Below, one piece after another: positions 7,845 to 14,944 of a stretch of 22,020 bases of DNA (the stretch's first letter is position 1; every line of letters starts with the position of its first letter). The position numbers were made by a program, and so were the translations under genes. The notes below the pieces were generated by a model, which saw only the letters and a list, made by a program, of their open reading frames with translations, ran no database searches and was not told the origin of the DNA. This stretch comes from an uncultured Porphyromonas sp. (GTDB taxonomy: Bacteria; Bacteroidota; Bacteroidia; Bacteroidales; Porphyromonadaceae). The DNA is taken from the NCBI GenBank assembly GCA_900539155.1, contig UQBE01000039.1:1-22020 (forward strand), in the 5' to 3' direction.

Positions 7845-9104
7845 TTAGCGCATCTTGAGCGTGATGACCGTTAGGACGGCCAGCAGGATAGCTATGAGCC
7901 AAAAGCGCACGGTAATCTTAGCCTCTCGGATGGGAGCCAAGGGTCTCTGGATTAATGCATCAATACCGCTATTGCCCGCTTTCTGGAAGTGGTGATGCAG
8001 GGGCGACATCTTGAAGACCCGCCGCCCCGTCCCCGTGCGTCGCTTGGTAATCTTAAAGTAAGCTTGCTGTATCAGAGAGGAGAGCCCCTCGATGATAAAG
8101 AGGAAGCAGAGGATGGGTAGGAGTAGCTCCTTGCGAATGAGGATGGCCATCACGGCGATGATACTGCCGATGGCGAGACTCCCCGTATCGCCCATGAAGA
8201 CTTGTGCTGGATAAGCGTTGTACCAAAGAAAGCCAAAGGTCGCTCCCACGAAAGCTGCGCCAAAGATTACCAGCTCCTCAGCACCAGGGATAAACATAAT
8301 GCTGAAGTACTGCGCGAGGGCTATATGGGAGGAGACGTAAGCGAGTACAGCAAGCGCGACACCCGCAGGGGCCGCCGTCCCCGCCGCTAGTCCATCGAGT
8401 CCATCCGTCAGGTTAACACAGTTCGAGATGAAGGTCACGATCAGGATGATGATGATTGAAAAGACAATCCAGCCGACCAGCTCACGATTCGGTGTTGAGG
8501 CGGGAATCAAGGAGAGGTAGTCGAAGTTGTTGTTCTTGACAAAGGGAATAGTCGTCTGCGTGTTCTTCGCCTCTTGAGTAGAGAAAGTAACCTGCTCGAC
8601 ACGACCATTGTTGATCACCTCTTGGTTCTCTCGAATAATAATCTCTGGACTTAAGTAGAAGGTGAGTGCTACAACCACGCCAAGGAGTACCTGACCGATG
8701 ATTTTGTAGCGTCCGTGAAGTCCCGCTTTGTTTTTCTTAAAGACCTTAATATAGTCATCGATAAAGCCCAAGGCTCCCATCGTTATTGTCGTAAATATCA
8801 TCAACTGTACATAGACGTTGTCTAGGCGAGCGAAGAGAAGTGTGGGAACAATGATAGCAATGATGATGATGATGCCACCCATCGTTGGGGTACCTTTCTT
8901 CATCGCCTCTCCCTCCAGTCCTAGCGTACGCACCACTTCTCCTATCTGCATGCGGTGTAGCCAGTGGATGATGCGCTTGCCGATGACGGTGCTGATGAGC
9001 AGTGCAACGACAAAGCTCAACGCTGCTCTGAAGGTGACATACTGAGCCAGTCGCCATCCAGGGACGTCATTTGCCTGAAGCCAGTCGTAAAGGTGGTAAA
9101 GCAT
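7845..9104 (-). CDS. mraY: Phospho-N-acetylmuramoyl-pentapeptide transferase
   Basis: MraY transfers phospho-MurNAc-pentapeptide to undecaprenyl phosphate, making lipid I at the inner membrane. Catalytic features seen are the DD pair in GFIDDYIK (D116, D117), NLTDGLDG (231-238), GDTGS (305-309) and the histidine cluster PLHHHF (368-373). About ten hydrophobic helices are visible. At 419 residues it is about 60 longer than E. coli MraY. Most of the excess is a polar stretch at about 153-205, predicted to be extracytoplasmic, which is usual for Bacteroidetes. A run of five isoleucines (78-82) is encoded by a short ATC tract near 8861-8874. It lies 64 bases after murE and 34 before murD. Confidence 0.96.
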   Translation of the reverse strand: MLYHLYDWLQANDVPGWRLAQYVTFRAALSFVVALLISTVIGKRIIHWLHRMQIGEVVRTLGLEGEAMKKGTPTMGGIIIIIAIIVPTLLFARLDNVYVQLMIFTTITMGALGFIDDYIKVFKKNKAGLHGRYKIIGQVLLGVVVALTFYLSPEIIIRENQEVINNGRVEQVTFSTQEAKNTQTTIPFVKNNNFDYLSLIPASTPNRELVGWIVFSIIIILIVTFISNCVNLTDGLDGLAAGTAAPAGVALAVLAYVSSHIALAQYFSIMFIPGAEELVIFGAAFVGATFGFLWYNAYPAQVFMGDTGSLAIGSIIAVMAILIRKELLLPILCFLFIIEGLSSLIQQAYFKITKRRTGTGRRVFKMSPLHHHFQKAGNSGIDALIQRPLAPIREAKITVRFWLIAILLAVLTVITLKMR

Positions 9105-9168
9105 TGCTAAGTGGTTATAGAGTTACTGTCATTGGTTTGTGAGTAGAAGGAGGAAGAAGGGGACTTGT

Positions 9169-10668
9169 CTATCCCTGCCCCTCCTGAGCGAAGATTTCCT
9201 GCACCACCTCCTTATCATCGAAGTGATGCTTGACACCCTTAATCTCTTGATAGGTCTCATGACCCTTGCCCGCGATGACCACGAGGTCGCCCCGCTGAGC
9301 TGTAGTGCAAGCATCCGTGATGGCTTGTCGGCGAGAGACGTTAGTATAGACCTCGCTACGCTCTGCCTGAGGGATACCCTCGAGCATCTGCTCAATAATC
9401 GTCTGGGGCTCCTCGGAGCGTGGATTGTCAGAAGTGAGGTAGAGACGGTCTGATAGATTGTAAGCGATACGTGCCATCTCAGGGCGCTTACCCATGTCTC
9501 GGTCACCTCCAGCTCCTACAACAACGTGAACCCTTGTGGCGTTGAGCTCAGAGACCGTCTCGAGAAGATTCTCCAGAGCGTCCGGCGTGTGTGCATAGTC
9601 GACCACCACATGGTAGCCCCTCGGTGAGGAGAGCAGGTCAAAGCGTCCATTCACATGCTCCAGACAAGAGATGCCTCGCAAGATTAAGCTCTTGTCCAAG
9701 TCTGGTAGGAGGAGACGCGCTACACCGTAGACGGCTGTCACATTGTAAGCGTTGTAGCTCCCGACGAGCTTGATTTCCAGCTCCTCATCATCTAGGAGGA
9801 GCGTAGAGCCATCCACATACTGTCCTAAGAGCTGAGACATATAGTCAGCGTGACTACGCATCGCATAGGTACAGAGATGAGCAGCGCAGTTTTGCACCAT
9901 CACGCTCCCGTTGCGGTCGTCCACATTGACCAGGGCGTAGGCATCTGGTGAGAGATGGTCGAAGAGTAGCTTCTTGGCAGCTATATAAGCCTGCATCGAG
10001 CCGTGATAGTCTAGGTGGTCACGCGTGAGATTGGTAAAGAGCGCAAGTGCAAAGGGCAGTCCGTAGACCCGCTCCTGCACCAGAGCGTGCGAAGAGACCT
10101 CCATAAAGAGATAACGACACCCCGCATCGACCATGTCGCGCATCACACGATGCAACTCGAGGGCGTCAGGAGTCGTGTGGGTGGCGGGATACTCTTTGTC
10201 GCCAATACGTATGCAGACCGTGCTAAAGAGCGCAGCCCGCAGTCCAAGCCAGGTCCATAGCTGGTAGCAAAGTGTGGCGGTGGTCGTCTTGCCATTCGTC
10301 CCCGTGACCCCAACAATCGTGAGCTCTCGCTCGGGGCGGTCATAGTAGACAGAGGCTAGGACGGCAACCGCCTGCGCCGTGTTTGTCACCGTGAGCCACA
10401 CCACCTCGTCTGAGAGCGACTCCGGTCGTGGTCTCTCTGTGACAATGATGCGACAGCCTGCCGCAAGCGCCTTGGGAATGTAGTCCGCACCATCCACATG
10501 CACCCCTCGTAGGGCTACAAAGATAGCACCCTCAGTGGCACGACGCGAGTCCTGCTCGATAGCGGAGACTAGGCACTCCTCTTTGGAGATAGCCCCCGTG
10601 TGGGCTTCTAGTAGGAGATGCTCCTCCGTGAGGGCGACTATATAATTATTGAGTGATTTGAGATTCAT
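9169..10668 (-). CDS. murE: UDP-MurNAc-tripeptide synthetase (dibasic amino acid-adding)
   Basis: MurE adds the third, dibasic residue to UDP-MurNAc-L-Ala-D-Glu in the cytoplasm. The P-loop GTNGKTTT is at 123-130, the lysine expected to be carbamylated is K232 (YIAAKK), and the C-terminal domain has VDYAHTPDAL and VVVGAGGDRDMGKRPEM. The specificity loop reads DNPRSEE (414-420); DNPR is the form associated with diaminopimelate-adding MurE. The frame is open up to a TTG at 10689, but the ATG at 10668 is preferred: it gives 499 residues beginning MNLKSLNNYI, and the seven extra residues look like leader. It begins 36 bases after the ftsI stop. Confidence 0.95.
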   Translation of the reverse strand: MNLKSLNNYIVALTEEHLLLEAHTGAISKEECLVSAIEQDSRRATEGAIFVALRGVHVDGADYIPKALAAGCRIIVTERPRPESLSDEVVWLTVTNTAQAVAVLASVYYDRPERELTIVGVTGTNGKTTTATLCYQLWTWLGLRAALFSTVCIRIGDKEYPATHTTPDALELHRVMRDMVDAGCRYLFMEVSSHALVQERVYGLPFALALFTNLTRDHLDYHGSMQAYIAAKKLLFDHLSPDAYALVNVDDRNGSVMVQNCAAHLCTYAMRSHADYMSQLLGQYVDGSTLLLDDEELEIKLVGSYNAYNVTAVYGVARLLLPDLDKSLILRGISCLEHVNGRFDLLSSPRGYHVVVDYAHTPDALENLLETVSELNATRVHVVVGAGGDRDMGKRPEMARIAYNLSDRLYLTSDNPRSEEPQTIIEQMLEGIPQAERSEVYTNVSRRQAITDACTTAQRGDLVVIAGKGHETYQEIKGVKHHFDDKEVVQEIFAQEGQG

Positions 10669-10686
10669 ATGAATAGTTCTGGAGAG

Positions 10687-10694
10687 CAAAAGTA
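10687..10694 (-). promoter_or_regulatory. Possible internal -7 box before murE
   Basis: On the minus strand TACTTTTG matches TAnnTTTG in the gap between ftsI and murE. A start about 7 bases downstream would leave a leader of only about 12 bases before the ATG at 10668. No clear -33 element is seen, and a chance match is possible. Confidence 0.25.
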
Positions 10695-10704
10695 CTTACC
10701 CTGT

Positions 10705-12945
10705 TTACTGTCTATGATTATTTCCTAGCTGGAGAATCACTTTCTCGCCAGGCTTGATGGGGGTGCCTATAGGAATGCTCTGACCTACGACACGTCCGTA
10801 GCCGACCAACTGCACCTTGAGACCTTGCCGACTGACCTGATAGACCGCCTCACTAGGAGCCAAGCCTACGAGACGAGGCATCACCCCTCTAGAGTAATTG
10901 CCTAGAGGATATAACTGTACCGCCTCATGACCATACTGCGGGACGACCAGCTGATCGAGCGTTGCCTTCTGACCTTCTTGAGGGCGTAGCTCAGGGATAC
11001 CATAAGCACTGAGGAAGTGCTCTACATCCTTACGCTTACCGCCTGCCAGCTCGAGATGCTTCAGACGCATATCCGCCGTGTGTGGTGTGATTGTGTCTAG
11101 AAGGATAGGATTAGAGAGCGTGTAAATCTCCTCAGCGATACGCTTCACCCCGCTACCAGCCACGATGCCACCAGAGGCTCGTCCAGGACCATGTGGATTG
11201 ACCACGAAGATGATGCAACTGTACTTAGGGCGGTCTGAGGGGAAGTAACCGCAAAACGAAGTCATGTAGACCTCGCCACTCGTGCGATAGCCCCCGCCAC
11301 CATGATTGCTCATCAGAGCGGTACCCGTCTTGCCACTAATCGAGATTAGATTAGATTGTACCGTCCTAGCAGCCGTCCCTTTGAGAACTACATTGTCCAG
11401 CATCGAGCGTATTGAGTCAAGCGTCGCGGGCTTGCAAATATTTTCATGTAGCACTTGTGGCTGAAACTCCTGAATCACCTTTCCATCGGCGTCCTCTACA
11501 CGATCCACTAGATAGGGACGCATGATACGTCCTCCGTTAGCAACGCCATTATAGAAGTTGAGCGTATTAATCGCGGGTACCGAGATACCGTACCCTCGAC
11601 TGATACCAGGTATCGTCGAGTTGCCGTAACTCTTGTCCTCTGGTCGTATGACCGTCGGCGTAGCTACTCCCTCGATGCCCACATCCAGGCGCTCTAGGAG
11701 TCCATAGTTAGCCAGATGCTTGTAGATTCCCTCGGGATGGTCCACATATCCTTCGATAGCAATTTTTGCCAGTACTATATTACTCGAGTACCAAATCCCC
11801 TGCGCCACAGAAATACGTCCGTAGCCACCCCGATTAGCATTGTGATCGCGGATGTTATAGCCGCCATACTTAAAGACCCCGTTGCCCGTGTCGATTGTGT
11901 CGGTAGGCGTACAGACCCCATCATCTAGGGCAGCCATCATAAAGGGGGTCTTCATCGTAGAGCCAGGCTCGTTGAGCGCGCTAAGGGCATAATTGACCCC
12001 CTCGTAGTAGCTCTCGCCACCCTTCGTCAGATTGGCTAGAGCCAGGATACGCCCCGTCTCTACCTCCATCAGGATAGCCCCTCCGTAGTCTGCCTCGAAC
12101 TGTGTCATCTGTTCATACAGCGCACGGTGCACTATCTGCTGCAGATTCATGTCCAGCGTCGTGTAGACGTTGTAACCAGCGCGGGGCGAGTGGAGAGTAT
12201 TCTGTCGTGTCGAGCCCGCTAAATATTGTCTCACTGCCAGCCCAGGCTCACCACGTAGTAAGGTGTCGAAGCTTTGCTCCAGACCATACTCGCCTTGCGT
12301 CAGGTCCCCCTTGACCTCCTTGTAGACGCTTCCTATCGTGCGTCTCGCCAGCTCGCCGTAGGGTCGGTCTCGCAGAGCGCGCTCCTCGTAGGTCAGTCCC
12401 ACACTGAGCGGGCCTCGACGACGCACCATACGTCCTTTGCGCTCCACAGTCATCATGAGCGGATAAACCTGCTTGAGGTGCTGATACTCCACGTGACTGA
12501 CTTCGTAGGGACAGATAGAGACATAGCGATAGCCGGGCTTCTTGAGCTCTGCCTTGCGATATCCCTCACGTAGTCGCTTACGTAGGGCTTGATAGGTGCC
12601 TTGCTCCCCTTTCTCCCATAGACTCATCTGATAAGCGAGCGAATCCAACTGCTTATATATGGAGTCTTGAGGCAATTGCTGAATGCTCCCTGCGCCAAAG
12701 TCTAGGTAGAGTCGGTAAGCGGGCTTGCTAATAGCCACTATGTGTCCATCAGACGAGATGATATTCCCTCGCAGGGGTGAGATAGTTACCGTGTCGGGCT
12801 GGTGCATCGTCTGAGCTATCTTGCGCCAGGTCGGACCGTCCACGAAGATAATACCGAGGACTTTTATGAAGAGCCACAAGATTGCCAGGATAAAGACGAA
12901 CCCAATGAGGCGGTAGCGAGCTATAATCGAACTATGCTTAGACAT
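10705..12945 (-). CDS. ftsI: Septal penicillin-binding protein FtsI/PBP3 with PASTA domain
   Basis: This is the monofunctional class B transpeptidase that crosslinks septal peptidoglycan with FtsW. There is one N-terminal membrane helix (about 13-34), then a pedestal domain with the conserved RGNI (59-62). The transpeptidase domain has all three catalytic motifs: SxxK as STMK (S329-K332), SxN as SSN (387-389) and KTG (539-541). A PASTA domain fills about 686-742 (VMPRLVGLAPSEAVYQV and on), a feature familiar in Bacteroidetes FtsI though absent from E. coli. At 746 residues it is full length. The ATG at 12945 is followed by a short positive segment then the helix, as expected for a signal anchor. 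It sits 24 bases after the ftsL-like gene. Confidence 0.95.
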   Translation of the reverse strand: MSKHSSIIARYRLIGFVFILAILWLFIKVLGIIFVDGPTWRKIAQTMHQPDTVTISPLRGNIISSDGHIVAISKPAYRLYLDFGAGSIQQLPQDSIYKQLDSLAYQMSLWEKGEQGTYQALRKRLREGYRKAELKKPGYRYVSICPYEVSHVEYQHLKQVYPLMMTVERKGRMVRRRGPLSVGLTYEERALRDRPYGELARRTIGSVYKEVKGDLTQGEYGLEQSFDTLLRGEPGLAVRQYLAGSTRQNTLHSPRAGYNVYTTLDMNLQQIVHRALYEQMTQFEADYGGAILMEVETGRILALANLTKGGESYYEGVNYALSALNEPGSTMKTPFMMAALDDGVCTPTDTIDTGNGVFKYGGYNIRDHNANRGGYGRISVAQGIWYSSNIVLAKIAIEGYVDHPEGIYKHLANYGLLERLDVGIEGVATPTVIRPEDKSYGNSTIPGISRGYGISVPAINTLNFYNGVANGGRIMRPYLVDRVEDADGKVIQEFQPQVLHENICKPATLDSIRSMLDNVVLKGTAARTVQSNLISISGKTGTALMSNHGGGGYRTSGEVYMTSFCGYFPSDRPKYSCIIFVVNPHGPGRASGGIVAGSGVKRIAEEIYTLSNPILLDTITPHTADMRLKHLELAGGKRKDVEHFLSAYGIPELRPQEGQKATLDQLVVPQYGHEAVQLYPLGNYSRGVMPRLVGLAPSEAVYQVSRQGLKVQLVGYGRVVGQSIPIGTPIKPGEKVILQLGNNHRQ

Positions 12946-12969
12946 CCCAGAGTGCGGTAGTACGGTTAG

Positions 12970-13638
12970 TTATTTCTTGGAGTCACGATATAGGATGATG
13001 GACTGCTGTGAGGGTGCCTCTAGGTCGGAGCCCATCGACTGTAGCTGCTGCTCGAAGTTGCCCCCGATGCTACGGCGGGTCAGTTCGCTGACGCTCTCCA
13101 TATGCTTGTAGGTCAAATCCTTGACACGTGCCTCTAGCTTGTCTATTTCACGGCGCTTAGAGATGATTTGATAGTTGCTCGTCACATGAATCAATGCCAT
13201 CAGTAGGATTGCTATAAAGGCTGGTATATACTTGCGAAAGGTGGGCTGACCTAGCATATCTCCGCCCAGCCAATACCACAGTCCACGAGACGACTTTCGA
13301 CTGAAGGGTATCTCTTCGTCCTCGTCCGCCTCGGCCGCATCCGATAGTGTGCGCTCCTCGAGCGACACTTCTGGCACATCGGCAGGCTCCTCCTCGTAGG
13401 CGCTCGCTGGCTCCTCCTCGTAGGGAGTCTCCATTGGAGCGACCACGCTTTGCGGCTCCTCCGCTTCAGTCACAGCCACGTCAGCCACGTCAGTCGCCTC
13501 TGCTTCATCCTCCTCCAGCAGGTCTCCCAGCAGTGGCTTAGGCTCAGAGGGCACTACAGACTCATCGGTAGCTAGAGCAGTAGGCTCCTGTAGCTCCTCC
13601 AGATTATCGTCGAAGTATGTCTCGTCTATCTTGACCAT
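12970..13638 (-). CDS. ftsL: FtsL-like divisome protein with long acidic N-terminus
   Basis: Identification rests on position (between rsmH and ftsI, where FtsL lies) and on architecture, not on strong sequence identity. The protein has one membrane helix (about 137-153, PAFIAILLMALIHV) followed by a predicted coiled coil (about 156-190, REIDKLEARVKDL) and a short periplasmic end, the FtsL bitopic plan. FtsL links FtsB/FtsQ to FtsW-FtsI. Unusually, about 110 residues of Glu/Asp-rich sequence precede the helix, with an imperfect repeat YEEEPASA/YEEEPADV at 73-88. Basic residues (FSRKSSR, 112-118) come just before the helix. Bacteroidetes FtsL-like proteins as I recall them are near 110-130 residues; this one is 222. 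It lies 6 bases after rsmH. Confidence 0.75.
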   Translation of the reverse strand: MVKIDETYFDDNLEELQEPTALATDESVVPSEPKPLLGDLLEEDEAEATDVADVAVTEAEEPQSVVAPMETPYEEEPASAYEEEPADVPEVSLEERTLSDAAEADEDEEIPFSRKSSRGLWYWLGGDMLGQPTFRKYIPAFIAILLMALIHVTSNYQIISKRREIDKLEARVKDLTYKHMESVSELTRRSIGGNFEQQLQSMGSDLEAPSQQSIILYRDSKK

Positions 13639-13644
13639 ATCTCA

Positions 13645-14589
13645 TCACTCACCATCTGCGTTACGTAGCTCCGCCACACGCAGCTTCGCACTGCGCGCAC
13701 GATTATTGTCAGCTATCTCCTCAGCCGAGGGGGTGATAGCTTTTCTTGTGATCGCCCGTAGTGGAGCGACTCTCTGCTGCAGCTGAGGCATACCCATCAG
13801 CCCATCAGCAGGCTGCTCGAAGCCACCCAGGCGGAAGAAGTCCTTGACCATACGATCCTCCAATGAGTGATACGATATGATTGCTAGGCGACCACCCGGT
13901 TTGAGCAACCGCACCGAATCTGTCAGCAACTGCCGGAGCGCACCCAGTTCATCATTAACCTCAATCCGCAAAGCCTGAAAGATGCGACTAAGTTTGTTGC
14001 GTAACTGCGGCCCCCCCTTGGGCAAAACGGGCGCCAGTGCCTCCATCAGCGACGATATAGTCGGAAAGCCCGTCGCACGATGCGATACCACCAGGCCAGC
14101 GATACGACGCGCATCGTGTAGCTCTCCGTAGTAGTACAGGATATCCGCTAGTTGCTCCTCGCTATAGTTGAGGAGCAGGTCACGCGCCGTGCGCCCCGCC
14201 CGACTATTCATGCGCATATCTGGCATCGACTCCTCATAGCGAAAGCTAAAGCCTCTCTCCTCACTATCGAAATGGTGTGACGAGACACCGAGGTCGGCCA
14301 GTATGCCGTCCACCTGTCCCTCCACCCCCCAGTAGTCGAGCCAGTGCGACAGATAGCGGAAGTTTGCCGCTAGAAAGTGGTAGCGTCCGTCTTCAGGCGC
14401 ATTCGCCACAGCATCAGGGTCCTGATCCAGCCCGATGCAGCGTCCCTCGGATGAGAGCCTATCGAGGAGCGCACGCGAGTGTCCCCCGCCTCCCATCGTG
14501 ACATCTACATAGAGACCTGCAGGTGTCGTGACCAATAAGTCGAGAGAGGCCTCACAGAGGACCGCCGTATGATAGGGTGTAGTGGACAA
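13645..14589 (-). CDS. rsmH: 16S rRNA (cytosine-1402-N4)-methyltransferase
   Basis: RsmH (formerly MraW) N4-methylates C1402 of 16S rRNA in the ribosomal P site, using SAM. The protein opens with YHTAVLCEASLDLL, followed by the SAM-binding motif VDVTMGGGGHS (28-38). ILADLGVSSHHFD, GFSFRYE, the LSRIFQALRIEVN segment and the C-terminal NNRARSAKLRVAE are all characteristic. Length (314) is normal. The start is a TTG: the frame runs upstream only to a TAA with no ATG or GTG, and the next ATG lies inside the SAM motif. Two consecutive TGA stops end it 6 bases before the ftsL-like gene. It is the first gene of the division cluster here; mraZ, its usual upstream neighbour, is not present. Confidence 0.94.
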   Translation of the reverse strand: MSTTPYHTAVLCEASLDLLVTTPAGLYVDVTMGGGGHSRALLDRLSSEGRCIGLDQDPDAVANAPEDGRYHFLAANFRYLSHWLDYWGVEGQVDGILADLGVSSHHFDSEERGFSFRYEESMPDMRMNSRAGRTARDLLLNYSEEQLADILYYYGELHDARRIAGLVVSHRATGFPTISSLMEALAPVLPKGGPQLRNKLSRIFQALRIEVNDELGALRQLLTDSVRLLKPGGRLAIISYHSLEDRMVKDFFRLGGFEQPADGLMGMPQLQQRVAPLRAITRKAITPSAEEIADNNRARSAKLRVAELRNADGE

Positions 14590-14685
14590 GGGTGTATCAG
14601 GAGCTAAGGAGTAATAAACGTGTGATTACTAGCTCTATACAGGAGCGACAGAGAGAAAGCATTCGTCACCTCCGCAGAGCTACTG

Positions 14686-14693
14686 CAAAGATA
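14686..14693 (-). promoter_or_regulatory. Putative promoter (-7 box) of the rsmH-ftsW cluster
   Basis: The minus strand reads TATCTTTG, a full match to the Bacteroidetes -7 consensus TAnnTTTG. Transcription would start near 14680 and give a leader of about 90 bases before the TTG of rsmH. The -33 region (around 14713-14717) has no TTTG. Confidence 0.55.
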
Positions 14694-14828
14694 ATCAAAA
14701 GGAAGATACCGTTACCCCCCTCTCCTATCTTTAGTCTCGCCAGTCTTATGCTCAGCCGACGCAATGAGCTGACGAATAGTCCCCTAGAGCAAAAATCGGC
14801 CATCCATACAGCCAAGCTCTAGTAGCGA

Positions 14829-14850
14829 GGAGACTGTTGCAACAGTCTCC
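14829..14850. repeat. Perfect 22-bp palindrome
   Basis: GGAGACTGTTG (14829-14839) is followed directly by its exact reverse complement (14840-14850), with no spacer. The stem sequence GAGACTGTTG recurs as the arm of the hairpin at 5003-5029, so the two belong to one intergenic repeat family. The palindrome lies 20 bases beyond the ffh terminator, and about 136 bases upstream of the rsmH -7 box on the transcribed strand. Confidence 0.85.
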
Positions 14851-14870
14851 GTATAGGAGACGAAAAAGAC

Positions 14871-14908
14871 CTCCCCTCGCTCAGACCGTGAGGTCTAGGC
14901 GAGGGGAG
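14871..14908 (-). terminator. Rho-independent terminator of ffh (ftsK-lolA-panD-ffh transcript)
   Basis: CTCCCCTCGC (14871-14880) pairs perfectly with GCGAGGGGAG (14899-14908). Inside it AGACC (14883-14887) pairs with GGTCT (14892-14896), making a 15-bp two-part stem with a small internal loop. On the minus strand the stem is followed by GGTCTTTTTCG, a genuine U-tract. It begins 36 bases after the ffh stop. Confidence 0.88.
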
Positions 14909-14944
14909 TTGCTATCAGTGAAGTTGTGACTGTGCGGGGCCAGA

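Larger units (their letters stand above)
14590..14944. other. Intergenic region between ffh and rsmH
   Basis: These 355 bases hold no supported gene. Reading toward rsmH on the minus strand, they contain the ffh terminator (14871-14908), a perfect 22-bp palindrome (14829-14850) followed by an extra GGAGAC half (14856-14861), and a -7 promoter box (14686-14693). A 76-codon plus-strand frame at 14592-14822 starts with GTG, runs antisense through the promoter and resembles nothing known, so it is not annotated. There is no MraZ-like sequence. Confidence 0.75.

Noticed and set aside
8861..8874. ATC trinucleotide tract in mraY as a phase-variable repeat
   Set aside because: Only about five units and in frame; length change would add or remove isoleucines in a helix, not switch the gene off.
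9129..9506. 125-codon minus-strand frame at the 3' end of murE
   Set aside because: Frame-shifted shadow overlapping the intact MurE C-terminal domain; Ser/Arg-rich and unrecognisable.
10668..10689. TTG start for murE seven codons upstream
   Set aside because: The ATG at 10668 gives the expected N-terminus and the upstream codons overlap the possible -7 box region.
13400..13500. Short direct repeats in the ftsL-like gene as a CRISPR or satellite array
   Set aside because: The repeats are imperfect, in frame, and encode the Glu/Pro/Ala-rich peptide; no regular spacer pattern.
14592..14822. 76-codon plus-strand open frame between ffh and rsmH
   Set aside because: It begins with GTG, runs antisense through the rsmH promoter box, has no recognisable motif, and its strand opposes all neighbours.
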